Part shown: piece by piece, positions 24,810 through 34,049 of the stretch | Numbering within the stretch: position 1 is the stretch's first letter | Layout: each line of letters opens with the position of its first letter | NCBI GenBank assembly: GCA_944472155.2 | Contig: OX235273.1 | Span: forward strand, 35,375,204 to 35,439,203 | Direction of reading: 5' to 3' | Source of the DNA: Trichobilharzia szidati | Lineage: Eukaryota > Platyhelminthes > Trematoda > Strigeidida > Schistosomatidae | DNA: 64,000 bases | The notes under the pieces: model-generated | Database searches by the model: none | Told to the model about the DNA's origin: nothing | What the model saw: the letters and a program-made list of their open reading frames with translations, nothing else | Made by a program: the position numbers and the translations under genes

Positions 24810-25380
24810 ATCGCCTCCCCCGACGGGCATTACTAGCTCATATAGGTGCAGGTTGGAGGAAAAGAGTAAGTGGTGGCCAAACAAAAACATGGCCTCATCA
24901 ATCCATGAAATCCTTAACAGTTAAACTGAGTCAGGTAGGGAGATGCAGACTTCCGGGTTGGGGCCTGCCCTCGGGACTCTAAGAATCAATGGCTGGAGAC
25001 AATAGGTGACATGGCTCAAAATCGTTGTCAATGGCTTACGCAGATGTATTCAGTCTCTGTAATCTTTCATATTCCTTTCTACCATTACTCATTCTGTTTC
25101 ACTCTTCTACTTGTCAAAACTCTATTGATTACCTGCACTCATCTTCTTGTCTTCCTTTGTGTGCTGTTAGGAACGTGGCAACTGGAACTGCTGCACTTCG
25201 GTGCCAAGTTCTATGTTGAATCCAAACAGAGAGAGACAGAAGTACATAATATTCATTCAGCGAAGAGACTCTTTTCAACAACGAATCTGTTATCAAGCTG
25301 TACAATCGTATATATGTATTATAAGAAATTATATCCGATGAGGGAACTGAATCAAAGGTGTGAATACGTGAAATAATAAT
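24810..25380 (+). mobile_element. RTE-like 3' fragment (family A) in FNTA intron 3
   Basis: This plus-strand sequence is the same 3' region as the minus-strand element at 47745-49240. Common pieces are 'gagtaagtggtggccaaaca', 'aaatccttaacagttaaact' and 'caaaatcgttgtcaatggct'. It ends in an (aat)-rich tail near 25370. The element is 5'-truncated to its last roughly 570 bp and encodes nothing useful. Confidence 0.8.
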
Positions 25381-25456
25381 AACAGTAGTATGAAATGCAA
25401 TTAAAATATTCGTGATTATAGTCATAATTAAATGTCAAGTGGCAAAACAATTAATG

Positions 25457-25457
<1 letters not shown>

Positions 25458-25505
<48 letters not shown>
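25458..25505. repeat. (AT)n microsatellite
   Basis: An uninterrupted dinucleotide run lies downstream of the RTE fragment inside FNTA intron 3. Confidence 0.95.
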
Positions 25506-25506
<1 letters not shown>

Positions 25507-25744
25507 ATTCATAAAATGTATAGAGGTTGGAAAAAGGTGTGTAATTATAGGATTAGTAGACTAATATAAAACGTTGCATAACATGGTGTGAGATTTGGTA
25601 AGATAAAATTCAACAGTGTAAAAAGTGGTTTTTGGATTTAGAGTGGTAAGTGAAAACAATTCGGAGTGAGAATAATAATAATAATCGTAGTAATGAGCGA
25701 AAGGTACCTAGATTAACTAAATAAACAAAATAAATAAATAAATG

Positions 25745-26160
25745 TGTATTCATCTACGGCCAAGGCAGAATTAAGGATTGTACATACTTCTTTTGCACAC
25801 AAAGGTCTGGTTTAAATTCATGGAGGGCCAAGGCATTCACTGTCTTTAGAAGTTTGACAACGAAGAAAATGTGGCAGGTTAGTATGGATTTGATAGATGA
25901 TCTTAAAATCATGTTCAAGGTTGGTAGAGTGAACGGAGTCGATCCAGTGTTCTAGAATAGAGCCTGGCACATGCTTTCTTTCTTCCTTGTAAAGCCATGC
26001 TGGGATATATTCTCCTATCCGTGTGGAAAACGTCCTCTGGCCACGACCAGTATACCTTACTGCACAAGATCAAGTAAATTGAAGATGCACACTGAGGCCG
26101 CCAGACGAGAGAGTTTATCTTTTACAGAGAGATGGAGAACAACTTGCAGCTGGTGAGTGT
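25745..26160 (-). mobile_element. Penelope-like element fragment, GIY-YIG endonuclease end
   Basis: On the minus strand, with frameshifts, one reads 'YTGRGQRTFSTRIGEYIP', then 'ALALHEFKPDLCVQKKYV' and 'SLILPWP'. These match the C-terminal endonuclease region of Penelope-like elements, as in the fragments at 40322-41111 and 55200-55770. It is a decayed fragment inside an FNTA intron. Confidence 0.6.
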
Positions 26161-26744
26161 GATTTGTAATCTCGCTGTTGACGGGTAATTGAATATCAAT
26201 AAATGCACTCGCATGGTCGATATGTATCATACTAGTTTGTATATAATAATCCCGGCAAGATATCGTAGAAATAATTGCAGCATATTTTATCAGCTGAGAA
26301 TTTACAATTTTATTGAGTCGTACTTTTCACTTTCTATCGTTGGATTCCAACAACCGAATGAATCTTCAGTTGCCCAGTTTATGTATACTTCTATCAAACA
26401 CTGTGTGTGGTGGTTTTGCCTTATAATATTTTAGAACTGTAACCAAATTGTGCATCATACCTTTTTAGAGTGAACTAGGACAAAAAAAGGTTGTGTGTTG
26501 CCATTGTAGATCATTGTTAATATGATCTCTTCTATAATTCGGTAGAGAGAATTTACACCTTCATTTGAGTACGCACAGTGGTTTTTCGTAGATATTTAAG
26601 ATTACAGTCCAATAAAGAAGGTGATTGATTCTAAACCTTTGTCAAAGACGTCTCGGTGTAATGTCTAAGCTTAAGACGCAATAGTTTAAAAAGTGAATCA
26701 GAAATAATTCATTTTTAATATTAGCTAATATTCCATGCTTAATT

Positions 26745-26935
26745 TAGTGCGTCGGTGGCACAGTGGTTAGGACTCTCGCTGACCATGCACATGGTCCGGA
26801 GTTCGATCCCCTGCCGACGCATACCCGATATCTATGGTCGGCCTGCAAAATTCGGGCTACCGATGTCCATGCTGACAATTCCATACTTGTACTGAAAATA
26901 CGGTGTGGCATTAAGCTGTAATCAAAATAAAATAA
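26745..26935 (+). mobile_element. tRNA-derived SINE, family A, complete copy
   Basis: The head at about 26747-26821 is tRNA-like: arms TGCGTCGG and CCGACGCA can pair, with an A-box-like 'tggcacagtgg' and a B-box-like 'gttcgatcc'. The body ('gatatctatggtcggcctgc', 'aaaatacggtgtggcattaa') is shared with the minus-strand copies at 32010, 38525, 54465 and 60530. It ends in an A-rich tail (aaaataaaataaaa). Confidence 0.85.
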
Positions 26936-26955
26936 AAAATAATTGAGTTTTAAAT

Positions 26956-27113
26956 TTTCCCGTCGATTGATTGGACCGAAGTGCTCGGTCTGCTGCTAGT
27001 GACCATCGGTCAATTAAATTCTAATTACATGCCCAGACATCGTCGAAGCATATGCACAAAAAGCCGACATGTCAACCTGAGACAGAGCACTTCGGTCCGA
27101 TCAATCGACGGGA
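26956..27113. repeat. inverted repeat flanking a SINE 3' end
   Basis: About 29 bp at 26958-26990 ('gtcgattgattggaccgaag') recur inverted at 27083-27113, with two or three mismatches. The spacer includes 'ctgctagtgaccatcggtc' and 'aaattctaat', which matches the 3' end of the hammerhead SINE immediately downstream. The palindrome ends where that SINE begins. Confidence 0.8.
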
Positions 27114-27117
27114 CCCG

Positions 27118-27335
27118 TTGTACAAGAGGCGGCTCTCCTGGCCCAAGTGGTCTAGTGGATAACGCTTTAGCGTTTGAAACTATGAGCACTGGGTTCGAGT
27201 CTCGGAGGTGGGAACATCATCACTCACTGGGGAATGCAAGTACGTTCAGATGACGAGTCCCAAATGGGACGAAATGCGCGTTATCCTGGATTCCACTGAT
27301 AGTCACCATCCACCGATTAAATTCTAATATTCCCT
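27118..27335 (+). mobile_element. Sm-alpha-like tRNA-derived SINE carrying a hammerhead
   Basis: The pol III-type head at about 27128-27205 has an A-box-like 'tggtctagtggataacgc' and B-box 'gggttcgagtctc'. It is followed by a hammerhead-like fold at 27240-27295 and the tail 'tagtcaccatccaccgatta'. The order (tRNA-like promoter, then hammerhead) is that of the schistosome Sm-alpha retroposons. It lies in FNTA intron 3. A second, more decayed copy is at 41580-41805. Confidence 0.8.
27240..27295 (+). ncRNA. hammerhead ribozyme-like RNA in SINE
   Basis: Stem II pairs G27257-C27261 with G27266-C27270 over loop AAAT, followed by GAAA at 27271-27274. Stem I pairs GTTCAG (27244-27249) with CTGGAT (27286-27291) using G-U wobbles. 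The predicted cleavage triplet is ATC at 27283-27285. The core reads ATGACGAG where CTGANGAG is canonical, so C3 is replaced by A. C3 normally pairs with G8, so cleavage is probably weak or lost. Confidence 0.75.
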
Positions 27336-27717
27336 GTTAATAACAGTCAAATACACCAATACTGGCATTTAAATTGTACAACCTGACAATTATTAAAAAG
27401 AGTTAATCAATAATTTGTTAAGTAAATGTGTTCAACGAAGAGTTACTACTTTCAGAGATATCATTCTCAAGCACTGCAATCACATAAATATATATAAGGC
27501 CTTACGCAGTTAAACCAAATACTACAAAGTTAATAGATGATGTTATCTTAGCTCATTCAGTTTGGCAGACCCAGTTCAAGCCTGCTAGTTCTCCCCTGTC
27601 CACTTTTTATGTATAGAAGTTATTACATATATATTACGTACTTTTTATACCTGAAATAATGTGAAGTAAAAATTTCTCTGTTCATAATATTCCGATTGTT
27701 TTTATTTACATATATAG

Positions 27718-27922
27718 TCCGCATGTTGATGCATCAATAGGTGGTGATTCTCTGAACATAACATACGATCCTAAAACTATTTTTGATCGTGCCATCTCCC
27801 TATGTGATCGTTTGGCTAATGAAGTGGACAGAATTCGAGCCAGTTATTGGCAGTATCGTGCTCGTCAATTGACGTTTTTCGCCAAGAAAGTCAACTTACC
27901 ATGTGACATCATCATATCATAG
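27718..27922 (+). CDS. FNTA: protein farnesyltransferase/geranylgeranyltransferase I alpha subunit, exon 4 and stop
   Basis: Acceptor atttacatatatag is followed by one base that completes the Ser codon left open by exon 3. The exon encodes 'TIFDRAISLCDRLANEVDRI', then 'RASYWQYRARQL', matching the C-terminal helix of FNTA proteins ('YWRYIGRSL' type). Translation ends at TAG, 27920-27922. Intron 3 (24718-27717) is 3 kb and full of mobile elements, fitting the schistosome habit of longer downstream introns. Confidence 0.93.
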
Positions 27923-28134
27923 ATGTTATAACTGATTGCATCTGTGAGACTACATATTTAATATTTTCTAATCAAGACTGTATTTCGTCCTTGGAATTTA
28001 ACAATACAAATATTCCTGCTGAGATTTTTGCTATTGTGAGAGGTTTTGTTGTTTTTCTTTGTCTTTAATGTCCTTAATGACTTTACTACCTGTAAATTGT
28101 GAGTTCGAAGATTTTTGCTATATTATTATTATTT

Positions 28135-28700
28135 CCTTTAATTCCTAGAGGAACATAGGGCTTCAGCTGCACGTCTCCATTGCGTTCGGTTCTCTGCTAC
28201 AGTCTTCACCTGGCTCCACGTCTGCCCACATGCTTTCATCTCCTCTTCACATGACCTCCTCCAAGTCACCCTTGCACTGACGACCAACTCGCCGCTTCCC
28301 TTTCGGGTTCTACTCGAGCAATGGCTTGTCTAGTGATGTCACTTGATGGTTTGTTTTCTCAGAGCATGGCCAATCCATCTCCATTTCTTCCAGCCTATTT
28401 GTTTCACAATCGGTTCCTGGTTGGTTCGCTCCCAGAGATCCCTCCCTGTTGCTGATCCTTTCTGGCCATCTGATGTTGAGTATTGAGCGAAGACAACTGT
28501 TAATGAAGGTCCGTAGTTTGTTTGAGGTGCTCTTTATGACGCACCAAGTTCCTGATCCGTATAGTAGCACTGACTTCACATTGGAGTTGAAAATCCGGAT
28601 CTTATTTTTGATGCTGAGTGCTGTTAACCTCCACACAGACTTGAGAGAAATGAAAGCTTGTCTTGCTTTCCCTATCCTATTGTTGCTATATAGGCGAAGT
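28135..28700 (-). mobile_element. RTE-like 3' end (family B)
   Basis: The minus strand encodes the end of an RTE polyprotein: 'NKIRIFNSNVKSVLLYGS', 'RTFINSCLRSILNIRWPERI', then 'TDCETNRLEEMEMDWPCSEK' in place of the usual basic tail. The 3' end is marked by 'cctagaggaacatagggctt', a string repeated in related copies. It lies just downstream of FNTA and is 5'-truncated. Confidence 0.8.
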
Positions 28701-28869
28701 TAATTCGCACCTCTAAGAAAATTGACGCTTACATTGATATAATGAAACTCACTTCAGTTAGTGAGTTGGCTCAAATACTCTTCAATTAACTGTGTTATTC
28801 ATGACTAATTGTGGGAATCTGGTGTCTATGTTAAGTCGCTTAGATGATCGACATTATCAACAGGGATTA

Positions 28870-29215
28870 AATTTGACATTAAGCTCAGAATGTCTCAACT
28901 GTTTGTAGTGCAAGGGCTGATTGTGCCCATAAGCTCTAATTTCCTCCTCACACGATCTCCTGCATATCACATATGGACCCACAACTCCTTGTTTCCCTCT
29001 CGACAGTCTGATGCGGGACATCACTCAACGGTCTCCTCAGCGTGTGTGTCCGACTCATTTCCACCTTCTTCTGAAGATTTGTTGCGAAATAAGGTCTTGG
29101 AAACTTCACCACCAAAGTTTCATGTTCCTAGTTCTTTCTGGCTATCTGACGGTCAGTGTACATCGAATAAGGTAGTTATCTGCAGCCTGTTCGAAGTCCT
29201 CTAGGTAATGTGCTA
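28870..29215 (-). mobile_element. RTE-like 3' fragment (family B)
   Basis: It is similar to 28135-28700 and 44490-45010: 'tttcctcctcacacgatctc', 'catatcacatatggacccac' and 'cattccacct'-like pieces in the same order. It is degenerate and non-coding. A partial second copy of its first part recurs at about 29365-29413. Confidence 0.6.
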
Positions 29216-29413
29216 AGTCTCTGAACCATATATAGAAGAACTTACCCGACATTAAATTTGGAAATACGAATAATGTTCTTCATTCTGAGTGTATTAGATT
29301 TCTACATTGATTTCAAATTAATTAATTAATTAGTGAAGGTAGGTTTCGCATTTGTGATCCTGGATCTAATTTCCTCCTCACACGATCTCCTCCATATCAT
29401 ATATGGACCCACT

Positions 29414-29717
29414 GTAGGATTAATTTTACCTACAGATTTAGTCCTTCCGCTCAGTACTGACGACACAGAGTCTTGGCTTAACTATAGTTAAAAACAGAAT
29501 GACTTGACTTAAAGTTTATCTGTTTCTAAAACATAAAATAAATCATACAATTACACCAAGAAAAATATACAAATCCATTGTCATTCAAGAAAGGACAAAA
29601 ACGTACCGAACAGTATTGAGGAAACGGACAAAATGAACAGTTAATTAATTACATGTACACACAAATAAAGTGACAGAAAACAGAGGACACTCAAGGTCAC
29701 ATCACATGGTGTGAGTT
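29414..29717 (-). repeat. candidate 3' LTR of BEL/Pao element
   Basis: The segment directly downstream of the DUF5641-like ORF reads TGTAACTCACACC at its 5' end and ...AATCCTACA at its 3' end on the minus strand, giving TG...CA termini and about 304 bp. Its outer edge abuts RTE-B sequence at 29413. No matching 5' LTR is seen in the window, so the boundary rests on termini and position only. Confidence 0.4.
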
Positions 29718-29750
29718 ACATTAAATTGACCAATAATCGCGACAAAAAGG

Positions 29751-30120
29751 TCACATCATATTGATTGGCTCTCTATCATAAAGTCTATCTATCTGCGCGA
29801 TTAACACTCCCAGCGAACGATTACCAATTTGACTTCTCGTATCTGGAACTTTCAAGTTGTCTGCTTCTTCCAACAAACCTACGCTTCTTATATCTCGTTC
29901 GACTTCTTGAGTTGCAATTTTCAAACGCACCGCCCTGACGCGGCCATATTGGTCATAGTACACCTGCCTAACTATAGCCTTTGGCCAGAGACCTCTCGAT
30001 GTGTCAGTACTGTTAAGTAGGTTATATCCAACCATTTAGATCTTGCTTGCAGCATCGGAAGATATTCACGTAGCCATCTATGCCAGAACAAATCAGTTTA
30101 ATGTTGTGGAAGTAGTTGTC
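29751..30120 (-). pseudogene. BEL/Pao pol C-terminus (DUF5641-like)
   Basis: Around 30105-30060 one reads 'FWHRWLREYLPMLQARSKW', the signature that follows the integrase core in BEL/Pao polyproteins. After a frameshift the ORF 30035-29751 gives 'TSRGLWPKAIVRQVYYDQ' and 'GRVRAVRLKIA', ending near 'SVGLLEEADN', a DUF5641-type domain. The reading frame is disrupted at about 30108 (stop) and 30040 (shift). Confidence 0.75.
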
Positions 30121-30129
30121 TATAGGGTT

Positions 30130-32000
30130 GGAAGAAAGCACATCCATCTTTAGCATTCGTTGTACTTTTGTAATATTGTAATTTTCTTCAGAATTCACCG
30201 ATTGCTGGACGAGCCACAGTTAAAGGCTTTTTACGATCAAACAAAATACACAAATCAAGTGCATCGTCCTCACCGACTACTTCATCTATGCGTACCATAG
30301 AATCGTCAGCTTCAATCAAAACCCGTAGAATTGCATAACGAGCACAACACTGTGCTTGACGCCATGATCCAATGTCACCAGCATTTTCTGCTGGAGAATA
30401 GAACTCCATAGAAGTTACACCTGTACGAATCACTGACAACCAATTGTTATAGACTACATCTGGGACATCGCCTTGAGCACAGTCAGTATTCAAACCGAAT
30501 TGCTCCAGAACAAGAGGTAAATCAGATAAATAAATTCTAACGCACTCAGCTCGACACCCTTCTATTGCATAGGAAAGGTTTGAAAACTTGCTGTCATACG
30601 TTTCGCCTGGTTCATACCAACTTTTTACAGGACCTCCATTAATGATATCTTCAGTAGTTTTTGTGTCAAAATTTAGTTTTCCATCACAATCACGCTGAAA
30701 CAGTTTACCAGAACTATGTCCCAACAGTTCATGAATTCCAACTTGTAATTCAAAAGAACTTTTAGCGTGTTCCACGTACATTTGTTTGCCTTGATTACGT
30801 AGAAATTCTGATTTAGGATCCTTGAAACGAACACTAAGTACATTATCCAAAGAAACATTTTTAAATCCACCAACTTGTCGTACATCATCACAGTTAGCCA
30901 TATTAATTCCAACAGGAATTCCAGAAGTTGCAAACGTCACTACATCCAAACTAGTAAAGTCTGGTTGTAGGAATTTATATTTTTCATATGTAGAAGGCCA
31001 TGGTAAATTTGTTAACAACCTTTCAGCATTATCTACAAGTCGTTGGAATTTTGTTGACATTGATCTATTTACAACAGCGACAAATGATTCAAACTGCACG
31101 AACGCCAAAAGGATCACGGTATGACTCTATAAAACTCATATAGTTTTCAACAACAGAGTTCTTATCTTTAACCTATAACCTGGAGGCATCTTTGTGAGTG
31201 GTTACTGAGCCAGTAGTAAGGCTTTGAGCATACTGATGCCACATTTCTGATTCGATTTGGTTTAGTGAATGTGCTTTAGAATCTTTACAACAATCGACTA
31301 GTAACTTCATCAGCTCACTATAGTCACCATATTCAAGCTGCAAAGATGTGTCCGAGGGAAGGGTATCATAAGATATGGCTTGGACAGATTTCTCAGCTGA
31401 CGCAAACCGAAGGGAGTAAACTTCTGTTTTAGAGTCAGCATTTTTGAAAAGTCGTGTATTATATGCTTCGGTTTTTATACTTTCCAGGTTCTTTTGAATT
31501 AACTCTGTATCACTAGGAGTACAGCTTGCGGAATAGTGAGTTGTTATTTCAGTTGGACCGAATCCAAGGCGTAAACGACGGAAGCTTAATGAATATAGTG
31601 CAGGAGCTACTTCTTCCCACAAAGCTTTGAGACCTGTCTCCGGATTAGAAAACGCGCTATTCACTGATAGAAGCTCTGTTACTCTACTCAAAGTAATAGC
31701 TAGAACGAACTTGGTATCTCCAAAAGACAAGTAATTTCCAAAGTTGCCTAGAACTGATGCGAAGTACTACAGCAAGTGGTTTATCTCCTCCTCAGAAAAG
31801 TTCTTCTTTTTCGCTTCTTCAGTGAATGAATGCACATCTTGTGACCTGAAGAATCGATAAATAAATAGGAATATTCCAACAGATTCTGGGGATGTTTGAA
31901 TTAAACCAATCAGACCACCAACCCATGATGCTTGTGTGCAGCTGAAGACATAATCCTTTTCACTTTTACTAAGTGAACGGAATGCTTCGGTTATGTCAAA
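30130..32000 (-). pseudogene. DPP3: captured, intronless dipeptidyl peptidase III fragment
   Basis: DPP3 is a cytosolic zinc exopeptidase (family M49) that removes dipeptides from peptide N-termini. This segment matches it from about residue 17 ('DITEAFRSLSKSEK') to about residue 660 ('KLQYYKSTTNAKDG') without introns. The zinc motif HELLGH is intact near 30720-30700. The second motif reads EGCRAE instead of EECRAE, so the third zinc-binding Glu is lost by a single G for A change. In-frame stops lie near 31768, 31173 and 30188, and a frameshift within 'DPFGVRA' near 31095. About 80 C-terminal residues are missing and no poly(A) tail is seen. BEL/Pao coding sequence flanks it on the same strand. 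Confidence 0.88.
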
Positions 32001-32009
32001 ACAATTTTT

Positions 32010-32212
32010 TATTTATTTTTTTATTATTTTTATTTTGGTTACAGCTTGATGCCACACCGTATTTTCAGTACAAGTATGGCATTTTCAGCATGGATATCGG
32101 TAGCCCAAATTTTGCAGGCCGACCATAGATATCGGGTGTGCGCCGGCAGGGGCTCGAACCTCGGACCATGTGCATGGTCGGCGAGAGTCCTAACCACTGT
32201 GCCACCGACGCA
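32010..32212 (-). mobile_element. tRNA-derived SINE, family A
   Basis: Nearly identical to the minus-strand copy at 38525-38708 and related to 26745-26935. The A-tail is seen as the T-rich run at 32009-32036, and the tRNA-like head with 'ggctcgaacc' and the terminal 'gccaccgacgc' ends at 32212. It sits exactly between BEL/Pao RT sequence and the DPP3 segment, hiding that junction. Confidence 0.9.
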
Positions 32213-32214
32213 GG

Positions 32215-33360
32215 AGGTGGGACATTTACGTAGAAGTCCATACTACGAGAAAGAACAGGTTGCTTTGAAGTTTTCAATAAACTAACAGAACGAAAGTAAC
32301 GTGCTGCTGGCCAGAAGATGGACTGAAGGCGATGGAAATAAACCATGCAGTAAATCACAAGAGTAAAACCGTGACGGTGTGGCAAGTACCAAACCTGTCC
32401 ATCAACGTGATCCTCTTCGACCACTTCAGCGAATTCTCTTTCAATATACTGAGACATTGCATTAGTATACTCTTTGTACAGGTCTGAGTCTTGACAGAGG
32501 CGTTTCCTCAACGAACTGAGTCTACTCATCGCCAATTTTCTATTATTAGGTAAAATTTGTTGTCGACGCCATGGAAGTGCTATCTGATAATGTCCGTCAA
32601 CTAACTGTTTGGACTCTGACATAATATTTAGAGCCTTACGATCTTCAACAGACATGGGCACGTGACGACTCACATCGTCAAACTCATTGTTATAGAACCG
32701 TTCGAACATAGCCTCAATTTTTTCTGTAGCTAAGGTGTGATTTACCATGCTAGTTTCTCCGAGGGTTTTCCTGTATGGTCTCTGTAATGTCCACTCCAAA
32801 GGAGTCTTTATGGCACAAGGTTCGTTAGCTCCATCAAGCCTTTTATCGATCGTTATATGAGCTTCTGGCACGTTGCAGCCAATAAGCATCTTCATTTCTT
32901 CATTCTTAACCTCCGGTAAAACTATTTCATCCAGGTGACCCCATGAGGCCATCTGATCTGCTGTTGGTACAACTCTTTGTAACTGTGGCAACCTCTGTAC
33001 TGTCCATGCTTTCGAAACAGTAACATGAGGGGACGAATCAAACGGAGAGACTTCCAGTTCTACCTGTTTGCAAGACAAAGTGGATTGTGAACCAAGCGTC
33101 TTAAGGGAGACTGTCATAGTTGCTCCTACTAAACCTAATTCTCTTGCTAGATCTTCAGTGACCAGTGTTGCGTCTAAACCGCTATCCAAAAACGCACAGG
33201 TTTGAACAACATTACCATTATATCTGGCTAAAATGGGCACTATAGCGAATGCTGTCTCACTTGTCGGAAACTTGTGCAAAGTCATATCACTACGCTGTTG
33301 AGCGTTGATATGCACATCATTTTTTATATCGTCGGATAATCCATGGCTTCTGTGCAGCAA
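32215..33360 (-). pseudogene. BEL/Pao aspartic protease and N-terminal RT
   Basis: The minus-strand ORF begins after the zinc knuckles. The aspartic protease active site is 'FLDSGLDATLVTEDLARELG' (D-S-G). The RT entry region follows: 'GHYQIALPWR', 'LPNNRKLAMSRLSSLRKRL', 'YIEREFAEVV'. The next part, 'WYLPHRHGF' and 'WPAARYFRSVSLL', resembles the YLPHH...VVFDAA block with frameshifts. The catalytic YxDD box is absent because the frame is cut by the SINE and DPP3. Shortly after 'FYVNVPPP' the ORF runs into the SINE. Confidence 0.8.
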
Positions 33361-33379
33361 TGTGTGGTGTCTCCAACCA

Positions 33380-33555
33380 AAACCTTCAACTGTACAGGAC
33401 CTTGGAGAAAGACAATTTTTTGCTATATGATTTGCTTTTAAACAGACGTTGCATAGTTTTCTCTTGGAAACAAATGCCAGACGTTAATCTAGGTCTTTAT
33501 CTTTAAACTCCGAACACTGGTCTAGGAAATGTCCTCCCGAACATAATATACAGGG
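33380..33555 (-). pseudogene. BEL/Pao gag zinc-knuckle region
   Basis: The minus strand reads 'CSGGHFLDQC' and then 'CNVCLKANHIAKNC', a C-x2-C-x4-H-x4-C type knuckle typical of BEL/Pao gag, continuous in frame with the protease ORF. A TAA stop between the two Cys clusters near 33484 breaks the frame. Gag upstream of this is not recognisable. Confidence 0.65.
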
Positions 33556-33560
33556 TGGGA

Positions 33561-34045
33561 TAAATAAACGTGACTCATTCTTAGGACCATTATTCGGTTT
33601 TTCAGTAGCAATCACTCACATATTTCATACTTATATTACGTGAGCATATCTATCAGTTACAACAAATCCTGTCTATTCCAGTAAGTCATCACAATGCTGC
33701 CTATTATCTCCTCTTATGCCACCCTACCCTTTAGAATATGGTTGCGGATACTGTCTCAGCACCCTTACACATTTTCACTATGACCAGTGTACATTTAATA
33801 TTCAGGCCATTATGGTCAGTGCTACATATTGCAAATATACATATATCTCTCAACGTATTGCAAAGTTCTTTCTATTATAGCCTTTCTAATCTTATTAATA
33901 CTTGACTATGGATAGCCATTTCTCCTAATTGACTTAAGTGGACTTCGCTAAGGCAGGTAAATGGTGTTTACTAATTGGTTCTAGTAGACGCTAATTCCAA
34001 GTGGCCAAAGGTAGTGCCAATTACCCCATCTTCCAGTTGGGCAAT
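33561..34045. other. gap without recognised gene
   Basis: About 0.5 kb of non-coding AT-rich DNA between the BEL/Pao remnant and the Gypsy-like fragment. No LTR matching 29414-29717 was found here. Confidence 0.4.
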
Positions 34046-34049
34046 GGAA

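Larger units (their letters stand above)
29414..33560 (-). mobile_element. BEL/Pao retrotransposon with captured DPP3 cDNA
   Basis: Reading the minus strand: zinc-knuckle region (33555-33380), aspartic protease and start of RT (33360 to about 32215), a SINE (32212-32010), an intronless DPP3 segment (about 32000-30130), the C-terminal pol region (about 30120-29751), then a candidate LTR. All retroviral-type parts share one strand and occur in BEL/Pao order. The rest of RT, RNase H and most of integrase are absent and their place is taken by DPP3. The 3' junction is direct. The 5' junction is covered by the SINE. Stops and frameshifts in every part show the element is dead. There is no 5' LTR in the window. 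Confidence 0.75.

Noticed and set aside
26747..26821. A true tRNA gene
   Set aside because: It has A- and B-box-like parts and paired ends, but it continues into a conserved SINE body with an A-tail and recurs at several sites.
30188..31730. Functional DPP3 gene on the minus strand
   Set aside because: HELLGH is intact and ORFs are long, but there are in-frame stops, a frameshift, a lost zinc-ligand Glu, missing ends and retroelement flanks.
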